A stretch of 64,000 nt of DNA, taken from Rhizophagus clarus (taxonomy: Eukaryota > Glomeromycota > Glomeromycetes > Glomerales > Glomeraceae). This document shows positions 22,795 through 34,299 of this stretch, one piece after another. The notes below the pieces were generated by a model. That model saw only the letters and a program-made list of their open reading frames with translations, did not search any database and was not told where the DNA came from. Where the stretch lies: positions 1 to 64,000 of the forward strand of contig BLAL01000288.1 of NCBI GenBank assembly GCA_015698045.1. The letters are read 5' to 3'. The position numbers were made by a program, and so were the translations under genes. The first letter of the stretch is position 1. Every line of letters begins with the position of its first letter.

Positions 22795-22953
22795 TTGGGA
22801 AAATCCCATATTCCATCCCATCCCATATCCCATCCCATATCCCATTATCCCATCCCATTTGTCATAATCCCATTCCAATCCCAAATCCCAATCCCACCCA
22901 TATCCCATATCCCATATCCCATCCCATATCCCATATCCCATATCCCATCCCAT
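22795..22953. repeat. Subterminal TCCCAT repeats of hAT-1 (left end)
   Basis: About twenty copies of CCCAT in short spacings; mirrored by GGGAT-rich sequence at 27435-27565. Such clustered subterminal motifs are known transposase-binding regions in hAT elements. Confidence 0.75.
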
Positions 22954-23375
22954 TATACATGAAACCGAAATTGGTTAATTTCGACCCCCGAAATGGTCGA
23001 AATGATCGAAATGATTTCGACCTGAGCCCCTCCAAAAGTCGAAATGGCCAAAATTAATTCATAGTCATGTGATTTATATAGTAAACAATAATATTAAAAT
23101 TCAAAGTTAACGATCTCCGCATCCAGTGATCCGATCTTTATAATCTTGACGTGGTTGGATTCAGCTCATCGAGAGGATTCCAAGAATATGTGCTGCATAT
23201 CTATAGCATCAATATTGATGGAGCTATTCACGTTTAAAATTTGGTATTAAATTATAATTATAAAAATCACATGACTATGACGTAATTTCGACTATTTCGA
23301 CTTTAATTTTGACTTTTGACCTTCCCAAGTCAAAATATTTCGACTTTTGGGTTTTTAATTTTGACTTCATGTATA
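22954..23375. mobile_element. MITE nested in hAT-1
   Basis: 422 bp with inverted ends TATACATGAA...TTCATGTATA, flanked by CATCCCAT on both sides (22946-22953 and 23376-23383). The interior is rich in GTCGAAAT/ATTTCGAC motifs in both orientations. An 8-bp duplication and no coding capacity suggest a non-autonomous hAT-type element. Because the host DNA is a CCCAT repeat, the duplication could partly be coincidence. Confidence 0.65.
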
Positions 23376-23617
23376 CATCCCATATCCTATATTCCATGTT
23401 CTCCAATTAATTTGATTTTTTTTATTATTAAAAGTTTTTTTATTATAAAATATATTTTTTATTACAAAATTATAAACCTTTATAATAAAAAATAAAAAAT
23501 AAAATGTATGTCTATGAATTGTAAAAAAATTCTAATATATTGATAAAATAAAAAAGATATATATAAATAATAATAATCTATAAAATACAATATTTTGTAA
23601 ATGATAAAAATAAATAA

Positions 23618-26133
23618 TTAAATTGACTCTTCAAACCTATTTATTAATTCATCAACATCAAAATTTAAGTCTCTATGGTTCATTATGCTTACTTCCTCAT
23701 CTTTTTCATCTTCTCTATTATTTAATAAACTTGTTGATAAATCAATAAAATTTGTAATTTCTAGTTCATTATTATTTACTCCCTCTAAATCTACAGCTTC
23801 TTCAATCTCATTAATATCTTCAAAATTAACAAGATTTTCATCATTTTCATCATCAACTAAATCAATTCCATTATTTATTGATAATGCAACTTGATTTAAT
23901 GTTTGGTCAAGCTCTTCTAAAGTTATTTCATCATTTATATATTTCAGCTCTGATTTTGCATTCATTATAAGATATGAATGCATTTGTGCCATTGCTTGAA
24001 GCTGTTTGATGTTAATTCTATTATAAAAGCAAAATATTAAATGAAATAACTAAAAAATTTAATGTTTGAATATTCCAAATTTACTTACTTAGTACGTCGT
24101 TTACTAAGAAACCATCCTAATATAGAAAAAACTCTTTCACAATCTGCATTATGAGGCATAATTCCATGCATTCTTAATGCAAGTTTCCTAATAGGATCTT
24201 CTCCTTTTTTTAGTTCTACAAATGTCCACCAATTAATAGGAGTACTGATACCCACCACATATGGATCATCAAAAGGTGGTTCTTTATTTCGATATATACC
24301 AAGTTGTATAAGTAAATAATTAGAACTTTCTTTTCCACCACCACACTGATTTTTCCAAATATTAATGGCTTCTCTCATTATAACACTTTTAAAAATATTT
24401 TGCTGAAAACAAGTTGCTAAAAATTTATATTATAAATATATTAGTTACATAAATTTAGACTATTAAATAATATTATTGATATTCTTACCTCGATATTTTG
24501 GATGAAGAAAAAAAGCTAACATATATATATTAATGTCAAATTCTTTCCATCTTTTATTGAAGATAGCAATACATTTTTGTTTAAAATCATGATTTTGAAA
24601 AGAAATTGCTGAGATTGCTTGTGCCATTTTAAGTAATTCAATAAAGCAGTCAGCCAATGTAGTTGTATTGAGCTCAAGAGCTTTTACAGCATTTTTTGCA
24701 GGACCTAATATCATTTTTAATTGTTCAACATCATGCCAAAATTGTCTATTTTGAATAATAGCTTTAGTTTTAACAGCATTAACAAAAATATCAGGCTGCT
24801 CACTAAGAATCTTTATTAAGTAAATTAAAAATATATTAGTATATAAAAAAAGGCAAATATAAAATAAAATAGTAAAGAATACTAACAAATTTAATGCTAT
24901 TTTCTTGACGTAAAATTGATTCACAAACATCCCATGCTGTACTCCAACGTGTTTTAACTGATGATTTTAAATTTCCCTTAAAGAAAGAATTTTTAATTTT
25001 ATTACGCAATATAGCTCCAGCTCGATGCACATCATGGAAAAATGAAACAATTTTTTGACAATTTTGAAGTGTTTTTTTTGCCCATTCAATTGAAATTATA
25101 TCTTTAGTAACTAAATTAATATGATGGGCTATACATCTGATTGGCATTATATGTGGATACTTATTAGTTACCCTTCTCTTGGCTGATTGTATTGCAGCCT
25201 CTCCATCTGAAACAACTGCTATAAATTTGTCTTTTCCTACATCTTCAATAACTTTAAGCAGTTGCTTTTCATTGAATTCAGCTGTATAACGCTGAGATGA
25301 GAAATCCTCAATTGAATATATATATTGGCGTCGATTAGGAGTTATAATTGTGAATGCATAAATACTTTGTCCTAATGGACTGGTCCATGAATCAATTTCT
25401 AATAATAAAAATTATATTAATACTTTAATAGATATATAATAGTAAAATTAAAAAATCCTAACCTAAAGTCAAATTTCTTGATTCATGCAATTCTTCTTCA
25501 ATTTTTAGCAATATATTAGCTGCTTCTTCATTCAAGTAAGTAGTTGATAAAGCAGTCCGTTTTGGTAATTCATATTCAAAGCATAAACTTTTCACAAAAT
25601 CTTAAAAAAAGGGAGAATCAACAACAGAAAAAGGTATTCCACAGCATACAAAAAAGCGTATTAGAGTTTTATTAACTTTTGCAATATCAATTTCATTGCT
25701 ATTATTTTTCCTATTATTAGTAGATTGTTTAGGAATATCTTCACTTGACATTGCATACAAATATTCCATTTTAACGCTATGTGTAACCTTAGGGCATCTT
25801 AAAGCCAAGTGTGATTTCATTTCAATTGGCTTTTCACGTTTTCAGGATTGTGAGCAATATTTACATGTTGCTCCCTTATGAGGATTATTTGGAATATCTA
25901 TAACATTAAAGTAATCCCATACTTTATCCTTTTTTTTACCCAATTTTCTTTGAATTGAATTTTCTGCATCATCTAAAATAGTACTTGTATCATCTAAATT
26001 AATATTTAAATAATCTAAATCATCATCTAAAATAATATTTGTATTATCTAAAGTACTACTTTCAGCGCTCTATTAATTAAACTTTTAGTTAGTATCTATA
26101 AAGTAAAGAAATACAATTATACTAACATACCAT
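23618..26133 (-). pseudogene. hAT-1 transposase with BED zinc finger
   Basis: Minus strand, start ATG 26133-26131 followed at once by an intron (GTATGT), then exon 26069-25472, exon from 25398 downward, and further exons ending with the stop at 23618. Features: acidic N-terminus (IILDDDLDYLNINLDD); BED finger (KVWDYFNVIDIPNN ... CKYCSQS ... HLALRC); DDE-fold blocks EIDSWTSPLGQSIYAFTI, VVSDGEAAIQSAKRR, RCIAHHINLVTKD and KTRWSTAWDVCESIL; and the C-terminal dimerisation region INWWTFVELKKGEDPIRKLA, NADCERVFSILGWFLSKRR. The tail is acidic. A TGA (25844-25842) replaces the Trp usual in BED fingers, and a TAA follows SPFF. Otherwise well preserved. hAT transposases cut and paste via an RNase H-like DDE core (family knowledge). 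Confidence 0.88.
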
Positions 26134-26149
26134 TTTCAAAATTTTGTAA

Positions 26150-27430
26150 TTATTAAAAAAAAAATTGTGTTTATTTTTTTTCAAAAAAAATGGATTAATT
26201 ACATTTTTGGTTAGCTATATTTATATTTATTTTATTATAAGTAAATTAAGTGATATAAAAAGATTTAAGCCAAATAATTGAAATTAAGCCAAAATATTAA
26301 AGCTAAGCCAAATTATTGCAATTAAATAATACAGGAAATTTTAACAAGCCAAATCATCAGAATAAGTCAAATTATTAAAACTAAGCCAAATTGTTAAAAT
26401 AAAGCCAAGTTATACTAATGTTTTAGATGTATTATTTAACAAAAAACTATTAATTAAAATAAAAAGTAATTATAAATATTCTGATTTAAAACTAATTCAT
26501 AATTAATGTTAATAGCAGATATTTATATTTGATTTTTAGTTAATTTATAAATAATTTTCTACTTTAATAAATAATAAAACTAAATATTTAACAGAAAATG
26601 ATTTAATATTTAATAAAATAAAAAGTGGCTTGATGTTTGATAAAAATGCTTAGTATTAATAAAATTATTAACAAAAAAGGCTTAGTATTTAATAAAAATA
26701 AAAAGTGGTTTAATTTTTGATAAAAATGCTTAGTATTTAATAATATTAACAAAGAAGGCTTATTATTTAATAATATTATTATTAACAAAAAAAAGGCTTA
26801 TTATTTAATAATATTATTAACAAAAAAAAGGCTTAGTATTAAATAATATTATTAACAAAAAAAGGCTTAGTATTTAATAAAAATATTAACAAAAATGGCT
26901 TAATATTTAATAAAATTATTAATAAAAGAAAGAACAGTATTTAATAAAAAATACTTAGTATTTAATAAAAAATACTTAGTATTTAATTAAAAATACTTAA
27001 TATTTAATTAAAAATACTTAATATTTAATTAAAAATACTTAATATTTAATTAAAAATACTTAATATTTAATAAAAAATACTTAATATTTAATAAAAAATG
27101 TATCAAAATTACCAAGAATTCAGTATTTAACAAAAAGTGGCTAAGTTTAGTATTTAACAAAATGGCTTTTTATTCAATAAAAAAGGCTTAGCACTTAAAA
27201 AAAAAATTTTTAATTCTAAATTTAAATTTATTAATATACAGTATTTTTAATAATTGGGCTATGAATATCTAATATAACAATATTTACAAATCATTAAATA
27301 TAAAAAAATTATAAAGAAATAATAAAATATTACTAAAAGTGCCAAAAAATAAATTTTTTTAAAGATAAACAGTAAAAGAAAAAAATTTTATTCTTAAAAA
27401 AATAACAAAATTCATAAATATTTATTGTAT
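26150..27430. repeat. Degenerate short tandem repeats inside hAT-1
   Basis: Upstream of the transposase. AGCCAAATTATT-type units occur at 26270-26410. A 20-bp unit AAAATACTTAATATTTAATT and the related GGCTTAGTATTTAATAAAA occur at 26600-27110. No gene seen; probably subterminal or promoter sequence that expanded. Confidence 0.6.
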
Positions 27431-28069
27431 ATTCAAATGGGATTTGGGATGGGATTTGGGATTTGGGATGGGATTGGGAATGGGATTTGGGATTGGAATG
27501 GGAATGGGATTTGGGATTGGGATGGGATGGAATTGGGATGGGATGGGACTCCCATCCCATTTAAATGGGCGGCAAGTATACACATGATGGTGAATATTAA
27601 CATTACTGCGCCACAAATGATCGACGTAGTATATAAAGTATATTAAGTATATTTAGTATATTTAGTATATATTTCTTATATATCATTTATAGTATATATA
27701 GTATTTATTTCTTATATTTCTTTTATTATTTAAATTTCTTATATATTATTTATTATATTTATATCTTTTATATCTTTTATTATTTATATATTTGAATGAA
27801 GTTCAATTTGTATAAATATCTTGAATATTCGCTCAAAAATAGAAGGGGAGTTCAGACAAGTTGTTTATAATAAAGTTGTAATTGCAAGTGTTATAAGATT
27901 GCCTTATTGTATAAGTTGTTAACGTACCTATAATTCATAAAAATACATTTTAATTATCAAATACACTGCCTTTTAGCGTGTAAGGAATTGATTGGAATAC
28001 TTCATAGCTAGTGTCTCCCTGAAGATATTCATAATTCACTACTCGACGGACTGAGTTGGTGAACAACGC

Positions 28070-29656
28070 CTTTTGTCATATCAAAATCTTCTTGGGATGT
28101 AATCGGTATCTTAATGCAAAATAATAAAAAGGGAATGCTTTTAGTGTTCGGAAGACCTCCTCGAAACATATTCAAACATAATGCAGGATATAAAGCTGAA
28201 GAATGGGCAAATTGGATAACTCTTTATTCAGTTCCACTTATTAAAACTTTTTTGCCGGCCAAGTAAGTTTAATGATTTAGTTTAAATTATTAATATTTAT
28301 TCAGTTCCACTTATTAAAACTTTTTTGCCGGCCAAGTAAGTTTAATGATTTAGTTTAAATTATTAATATTTATTCAGTTCCACTTATTAAAACTTTTTTG
28401 CCGGCCAAGTAAGTTTAATGATTTAGTTTAAATTATTAATATTTAATGATTAAATATTTCTTTTTAATATTTCAGATATGTTAAAGGTTGGAATGAATTT
28501 GTTACAGCGGTACATTTAAGCATGCAGTCGTCAATATCTCATGATGATAAAAAAATAATAAAAAAAAAATTATCAACCTTTTACAAACATATAGTAAAGT
28601 AAATAATTTAATTTCATTTTTCATAAATTTTTTATTCATATTAATAATACTAATAAACACTAATATTTTTTTAATATTGAGATTATGCAAAAGTTGATAA
28701 TAAAGATCGATTAAACATATTTTTAATATCCTTTCATTATTTATTACATGTAGCTGAAAGTATAGAAGATTTTGGTCCATGTAGAGGATATTGGCAATTT
28801 CCAATGGAGAGGATGTGTGGTATGCTAATTCCATTAGTTAAATCACAATTATATCCTTATGCAAATCTTTGGAATAATCTTGTCCTATATGAACGATTTA
28901 ATCTTTTAAAATATAATAAAGAAGTTTGTAAATATATCTTCCCTCAAAAAGAAGAAAAGAAATGGCCATCTCATATAGTTTTTGCTTCTCCTTTATATAA
29001 AGAATATGAAATTTATTCTCCATCAAAACAATATACTTTAACACAAGCAGAATTAAAAAAATTAAAAGAAACTTATTCTGCTATTTATGATATAAATGTA
29101 AATCAAATTGAGGTATGTTACAATAACACAAGAATTGATCGATATAACAATGAAACTAACATGCATATATAATGCCCATACATAGAATTTCTCTCCTATT
29201 GTAAGAAAATACGGTAAACTATGTAAAGATGGTCATATTATAAGTTCTAAATGGATGACAAAAGATAAAATAAAAAATTGAAACAATTATTCAGTTGCGG
29301 TAAATGAAATTATATTTTTAAATGTTATATTATTACAAAAATATACTAATTTATTTTTATATTAGATAAACATAACTGTTGATAAATACGTTCATTTTCC
29401 CAATATATTACCAGAACTTGAAGTAAAAGAAATATTTGGTGAAATAGAATACTTCATTATGCATAGGTATAATGAATTGGAACGTATATTTGCTTATGTT
29501 CGAAAAATTGATAAATATGAAAAAGATAATTATGGGCTGATATATTTTAACAAATTTGGTGGTTTCCAGTTTATTGAAGTTATTGGCATAGATAGATGCG
29601 TGGGATTTTTTAAAATTGAAAATTTATATTATATTTTAGATAGAGAAAGAATTTAA
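28070..29656 (+). pseudogene. Tnp2 transposase, 3' half (copy A)
   Basis: Continues exon 3 after the LTR insertion (FVISKSSWDVIGILM, GRPPRNIFKHNAGYKAEEWA, WITLYSVPLIKTFLPAK). The first splice donor is GTAAGT at 28263, lying in a threefold tandem repeat. Next exon: YVKGWNEFVTAVHLSM. Then a long exon carries LISFHYLLHVAESIEDF, GYWQFPMERMCGMLIP (the Glu here is probably the last catalytic acid of the DDE core) and a C-terminal domain. A final exon at about 29367-29656 reads KYVHFPNILPELEVKEIFG, then GFFKIENLYYILDRERI and stop. A few irregularities occur after 29172. The phase at the junction near 28681 does not fit perfectly, so some damage is likely. Confidence 0.8.
28227..28445 (+). repeat. 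73-bp tandem triplication spanning an exon end and splice donor
   Basis: Three nearly identical 73-bp units, each containing the last codons of exon 3 (SVPLIKTFLPAK), the donor AAGTAAGTTTAATG (28261, 28334, 28407) and the start of the intron. This gives three equivalent 5' splice sites. Confidence 0.92.
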
Positions 29657-30088
29657 TAAATTTAATTATAATTTTTTTAATATTATTATAAAATATTTTT
29701 CTGTTGGCTACGTTATTGTACTATTAAATTTTTGATTTTATTTTAAGTGGGCTTATGACAATTCGATTTCTTAAATAGTCAAGTGGGCTATGCCAATACT
29801 ATACAATTGATTTTTATGGCTATGTCATTGACCTTAATATGGTTAAGTTTATTATACTTTCAATTGTTAGATAATCAATCATTGCATCAAGATTTTCTTA
29901 AAATACTATAAAATAGTGGACTATTCCCTAATTTAAAAATCTACCACGATTTTTTTTTTTTGCACAAGAAAAAAAAATCATGCTTTATAAAAAAAAAGAA
30001 AAAAAAAGAAAAAAAATTATGATTATAAAAAAAAAAAAAAAATACGATACTTCTCTCCTTACCTGCTTTCCTTGCTCTATCAATAAAA
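29657..30088. other. Spacer between Tnp2 copy A and the Q-rich gene
   Basis: AT-rich. Contains two AAGTGGGCTATG-like motifs (about 29746 and 29780), possibly subterminal to the Tnp2 element, and several long A tracts (29950-30045). No gene seen. Confidence 0.4.
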
Positions 30089-30802
30089 ATGTTTTCCAAC
30101 AATCGAAAATTGAAGGAAACAGAGGAAGACGAAATTACATTGAAAGCCCTTAAAATAATAACTCAAGAATTAAGTAAAGGGATGGGTAAAGCGATGAGAA
30201 ATGTCCACAAGGACACCTTAAACGCTATTTACAATAATAAAAATAATATTTCATGGTAAGTAAGATAATTATATATAATAAAAATAAAAGAAAAATCTTT
30301 AATTATAATTTTAAAAATATGTTTCTTTTTTTAACCTGTAATAAATAAACCAAATAGATCAACAACTCCAACAACTCCTGTGGTCGAAAGACCTATATTC
30401 GAGAGGCCTGTATTTGGAACTTCGTTCTTTAAACCATCAATAGGTTTCGGTATCAGTAAATTTTATTATTTTATATAAAAAATAATTTATTTGTCACGTA
30501 TGCAATGTTACCATACTCTCTGTCACCTGTGTCACAACTTTTTTATTTTTTATTGTATATTACATGTCTATAATTATAATTTGCTAATATCTTTATAAAA
30601 ATATCTAACAAATGTAAAATTTCTATTTTATAATTAGTTACTGTATTCACTTCAGCAGCTGTATCAACAGCCACATCATCAGTAATAATGACAATGATAC
30701 CAATGATAACGATACCAACAATAATGCAACAGCAGCAACAACACCAACTACAGCTGCAGCAGCTACAGCAACAACATCAATCACAGCTGCAGCAGTTACA
30801 GC
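30089..30802 (+). pseudogene. Thr/Ser- and Gln-rich protein gene, cut by hAT-2
   Basis: Three likely exons: 30089-30255, 30358-30449 and 30638-30802, with GT...AG introns and compatible phases. The N-terminus is helical (EEDEITLKALKIITQELSKG). Exon 2 is Pro/Thr-rich with two FG motifs (PVFGTSFFKPSIGFG). Exon 3 is Thr/Ser/Ala-rich, then runs into poly-Gln with Leu spacing (QQLQQQHQSQLQQLQ). The codon spanning the first splice junction reads TGA, possibly a former CGA. The gene stops at the left end of hAT-2, and no continuation was found beyond that element. Function unknown. Confidence 0.45.
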
Positions 30803-31329
30803 TAAGGTTGCTTGCCGAAACTAGTGAGTTTCGGCATGCCGAAACTGCCGAAACTGGCGAAACTAGGTTTCGGCAAGCAGCCAAAAATGCCGAAATGCCG
30901 AAACTGCCGAAACTGCCGAAATGCCGAAACAGTTTCGGCATTTTGGCATAGTTTCGGCATAATATATATTAATACTTTAATATAGTTTCGGCATAGTTTC
31001 ATTTTTCTAATAATGTAATTAGTGTAACAAAATAAAATTCAGCCACCACATGACACACAACCAATCATATCTGACGGTCATTCAGGAAATGATCTGACAT
31101 CATTAATATCAAAGATAATCAGTTACTTTTCGTCCTTTAACTCCTTTAACTCCTTTTTTTATTTATCATTTTACTGTTATAATCCCCAACTGTTACGGCT
31201 ATACCTTGAAATTTGAACCAAATCATATGATTATCTGTTATGGATTTTTTAAATTACTTCGTGTTTGCCTTGCATTACTTTTTTTACTTAAACACGTATA
31301 AAATAAAAAAACTTTATACACATTTCAAT

Positions 31330-33621
31330 ATGACCAGCACTTTAGACTTAGAAAAAAATAAAAATAAAGGTGGTAGGCCTCCCAGCTCTACCTGGGAGGA
31401 TGCTATTAGAGGAAATCCCGTTGGTTCAGGAAAATATCATGCCACTTGTAAATATTGTAATTTTTCATGGTCACGAGGTGATATATCAAAACTTGAAGAG
31501 CACTTTGCGAACCACTGCTCGGAAGCTCCAGGACCCATTGTTAGAAAATATTTGAATAAAATATTAGAGTGTGAAGATAAAGTTAATAAAAAAAGAAAAA
31601 TTGTTGGGAGTAATCAGTTAAATATTACAGACTACCATGATTCCACAAAAATTCCTGATGGTAGAGTAACTAGGATTAATCGTGCCTTGGCTAAATTTTT
31701 CGTTGCATGTGGTATTTCATTCCGGATAGTCGAGCACCCTTTTTTTATTAACTTTGTAAAGGAGCTTAATTCTTCGTATGAGCTGCCAACCAGAGAATTT
31801 TTATCAGATCAGTTACTTGAGCGGGAATTATCAATGGTGAACTCAACTGTTACATCCGTCATTGAAAATGGAGCTAATTTGACTTTAGGTTTTTAATACT
31901 TTTTTTATACTTTTTTAAAACAATATTCTTAATGTGTTTTTAAGTAATAATATTAATATTAATATAATTTAGCGTTCGATGGTTGGACGTCCCCCACTCA
32001 TCGTTCTATATGGAATTTTGTTATTATGACTCCGTCGAGAGAAGAGTATTTGTATAAACTTCAAGATTTGTCAGAACATTCGCATACAGGTAATTACGTA
32101 GCCGAAGTGATTGGAGAAATAATTGAAAGGATCGGCCCAAATAAAATATCGGCTATTGTGTCTGATAATGCCTCAAACGTTCAGAATGCACGCAAAATTA
32201 TTGAAGAGAAATACCCTAACATCGAAAACGTACAATGTATAGCACATGCGGTCAATCTTATCGCGTGTGATATACTTAAAGAAAGTTTTGGAGATCGTTT
32301 ATTACGAAAAGTTAATACATTAGCTTCATTTTTTAAAAATTCCCATCAAGCTGGAGCCAAACTCACACAACTCATCAAAGAGAATAGTATTCATGGAGGA
32401 GGCATTAAGTTATATTGTAAGACGCGATGGACAACGGCTAGCGAATCAGTAGATTCGGTAATTAGGTTGGAACCAGTACTAGAACAAATTATTACTAATG
32501 AAAGTAATTTGTTGAACGATAAGGTCAAACGTGTTATCCAAACACGGAATTTTTTTTCCGATTTACGAATTCTTTCATTCGTTTTAAATCCATTGAGAAA
32601 AGCCGTCTTGGCTTTAGAATCAAGATCAGCGACGCTTGGAGATTGTTTTTTAAGTTTGATAAGACTATCAGCAGTTTTGAAACAATTACCCAAATCATTT
32701 AATCAAAATTTCCGTAACCATTGTTTCAACGTGATGAACGAAAGATTCAAAGAGTTCGATGATGACAAATATATAACCTGCTTTTTCCTAGATCCCTGAT
32801 TTAGGAGTAAGCCTCTCACAGCCAAAGCTTATTCAAGGATCGTGAGGTGCGCTACTACAATTGGTAAAAGGTTAGGATTTGATCTTAAAGAATCCAGGGC
32901 TCTATGCGAGCAAATTAAGGACTACCATGATAATAAACCACCCTTTGATCTTGATGAATCTTGTTCTCTAGACGATCCTCTAAATTGGTGGAATTTGATC
33001 GATACTGACCCTCGACCGAACAGCCTCCCAAGAGTCGCTCGCCATCTATTAGCGATTTGTCCAAATTCCGCAAGTTGCGAATGAGGATTCTCAACACTTG
33101 GCTGGCTATTTAATGATCGGCGTTTAAATTTGAATATAAGTCGACTAGAATCCATGGCTAAAATGATCATGCATTGGAAGTCCAATGCTAAGAAAGAGCT
33201 TGGTTTTTATGGTATAGAAAAAAATGATACTCGTATTAGCGAAACTGAAATGAACATTCGAATTGCAAAGGCTCTGGCAGAAACTAATGATGATGATGAT
33301 GAATGTGATGTTTTATCAAATGAAAGTTTACCTAATCAAATTACAGTTCCTTCAGATAATTGTGTTGTCCTAATAGAACATGTATGGATCGGTAAATTTG
33401 TTGATTTGTCACACAAATTAATAATTGAAGAAATTGGAGAGATCCCGGACAACATTTTAGATGAATCTGAAGAAGAATACGAAAAAATTAATACAGATGA
33501 TGGCAATGATGATGAGCAAGAAAGCGAACAAGAAAGCGATGGGGAAGGAAATTTTGATTATAATGTAGAGGATTTATTGAATGAATTCATCGATGTAGAT
33601 GATGTAGATGAAGAAGAATAA
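31330..33621 (+). pseudogene. hAT-2 transposase with BED zinc finger
   Basis: Exon 1 31330-31888, intron 31889-31972, exon 2 31973-33621. BED finger: WEDAIRGNPVGSGKYHATC, KYCNFSWSRG, LEEHFANHC. Then RINRALAKFFVACGISF, FDGWTSPTHRSIWNFVIM (first catalytic Asp), IVSDNASNVQNARKIIEEKY (second), VQCIAHAVNLIACDIL, KTRWTTASESVDSVI, and the dimerisation region LNWWNLIDTDPRPNSLPRVA, NSASCE ... GFSTLGWLFNDRR. The tail is acidic. Exactly two in-frame stops, TGA at 32797-32799 (LDP_FRSKPL) and 33082-33084 (SCE_GFSTLG), both where hAT proteins usually have Arg, so both could be CGA to TGA. Otherwise full length, about 735 codons. Confidence 0.88.
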
Positions 33622-34299
33622 TTTTTTCTTTATTTTTAGGAAATCATTATAACAATAATTCTTTTATTAATAAAGTAAATTTGTAAATAAGTTTATAATT
33701 ATATTGATTTATTTAAGAGTTTAAATTAAAAAATTTTTGTGTGATGAAATTTAAACAACACCGACGTGATGCAAACGAACTCTTTCGATTTTGTTCAATT
33801 TGTGTTCGATTTGTGTTCGATTTGTGCTGATAATTCTGGTAAAATTTCGCTCGTTTTAGCCAAATTTTGTTAAATTTGTGTTGATTCGTGTTCAATGTGT
33901 GCTCTAAAGAAAGAGAAAGAAGTTAACAATTAAATTTTATCACACAGGGATGATGATTAGTAATTTTATATCGGTATTTGTTTAACGATGCAAGATGACT
34001 TTTTTATACAAATCACATTGTATGTATTATGCACTGATTTTTTTATTTTTTTTTAAGGGATGTACAAAATATTCTGATTTTTTTTTAAAAAAAATTATTT
34101 TTTTTTAAGAACAAAGAGAATAAACAAAGATTTATTATTTTAAGGATGATATTTAAATTTAATGATGCAAACTAATAAATCAGTATTTTGAAGAAAGGGA
34201 ACAAAAAGGAATTGTCCAAATTTTATTTATAAAAGGATATTTTACGATTTACTCATCTCATTCTTTTTGCGTTTTTCCTCACATCTTAATTTTGTAAAT
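33622..34299. other. Spacer between the two genes of hAT-2
   Basis: Contains GTGTTCGATTTGTG-type short repeats (33790-33900) and AT-rich DNA; probably holds the transposase 3' end and the promoter of the trihelix gene. Confidence 0.4.

Larger units (their letters stand above)
22769..27580 (-). mobile_element. hAT-1 DNA transposon nested in the 3' LTR
   Basis: 4812 bp, inverted termini TATACTTACCGCCCAT and (right, reversed) TATACTTGCCGCCCAT, flanked by the 8-bp duplication CACATGAT. Subterminal regions are packed with TCCCAT/ATGGGA motifs at both ends. One multi-exon hAT transposase gene runs on the minus strand. The insertion postdates the LTR element. Nearly complete, with two nonsense codons in the transposase. 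Confidence 0.92.
14347..28065 (+). mobile_element. Ty3/Gypsy LTR retrotransposon (fossil), containing a hAT insertion
   Basis: Bounded by two LTRs of 507 bp beginning TGTTAG and ending GAACA, with an ACGC target duplication. The internal region (14854-22738) holds a primer-binding site, gag with a CCHC knuckle, protease, reverse transcriptase, RNase H, a Cys-rich spacer ORF, integrase, an antisense ORF, a further short ORF and a polypurine tract. The order PR-RT-RH-IN places it in the Ty3/Gypsy (Metaviridae) group. The LTRs differ at about six of 507 positions by eye, so the insertion is young. The coding region nevertheless shows roughly half a dozen breaks, so it is a fossil. The 3' LTR is split by a hAT element. 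Confidence 0.92.
22739..28065 (+). repeat. 3' LTR, split by a hAT insertion
   Basis: The first 30 bp lie at 22739-22768. The remaining 477 bp lie at 27589-28065, after the second copy of the hAT target duplication. The sum is 507 bp, identical in length to the 5' LTR. Confidence 0.9.
12527..29656 (+). mobile_element. Tnp2/CACTA-like DNA transposon (copy A) with nested insertions
   Basis: The transposase gene occupies 12527-14346 and 28070-29656. The 13.7 kb between them is an LTR element with its own nested insertions. Reading across the empty site restores continuous exon-3 codons (D-L-N-A-T-P-F-V-I-S) with the duplicated ACGC counted once, which fixes the insertion point exactly. Element termini outside the gene were not identified. 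Confidence 0.75.

Noticed and set aside
22749-23057. His/Pro/Ile-rich frame at the left end of hAT-1 (and its mirror at 27333-27646)
   Set aside because: Arises from the subterminal TCCCAT repeats; it lies in the terminal region of a DNA transposon with no coding context.
28502-28834. 110-residue minus-strand frame
   Set aside because: Antisense to exons of the Tnp2 transposase, which has homologues in the window.
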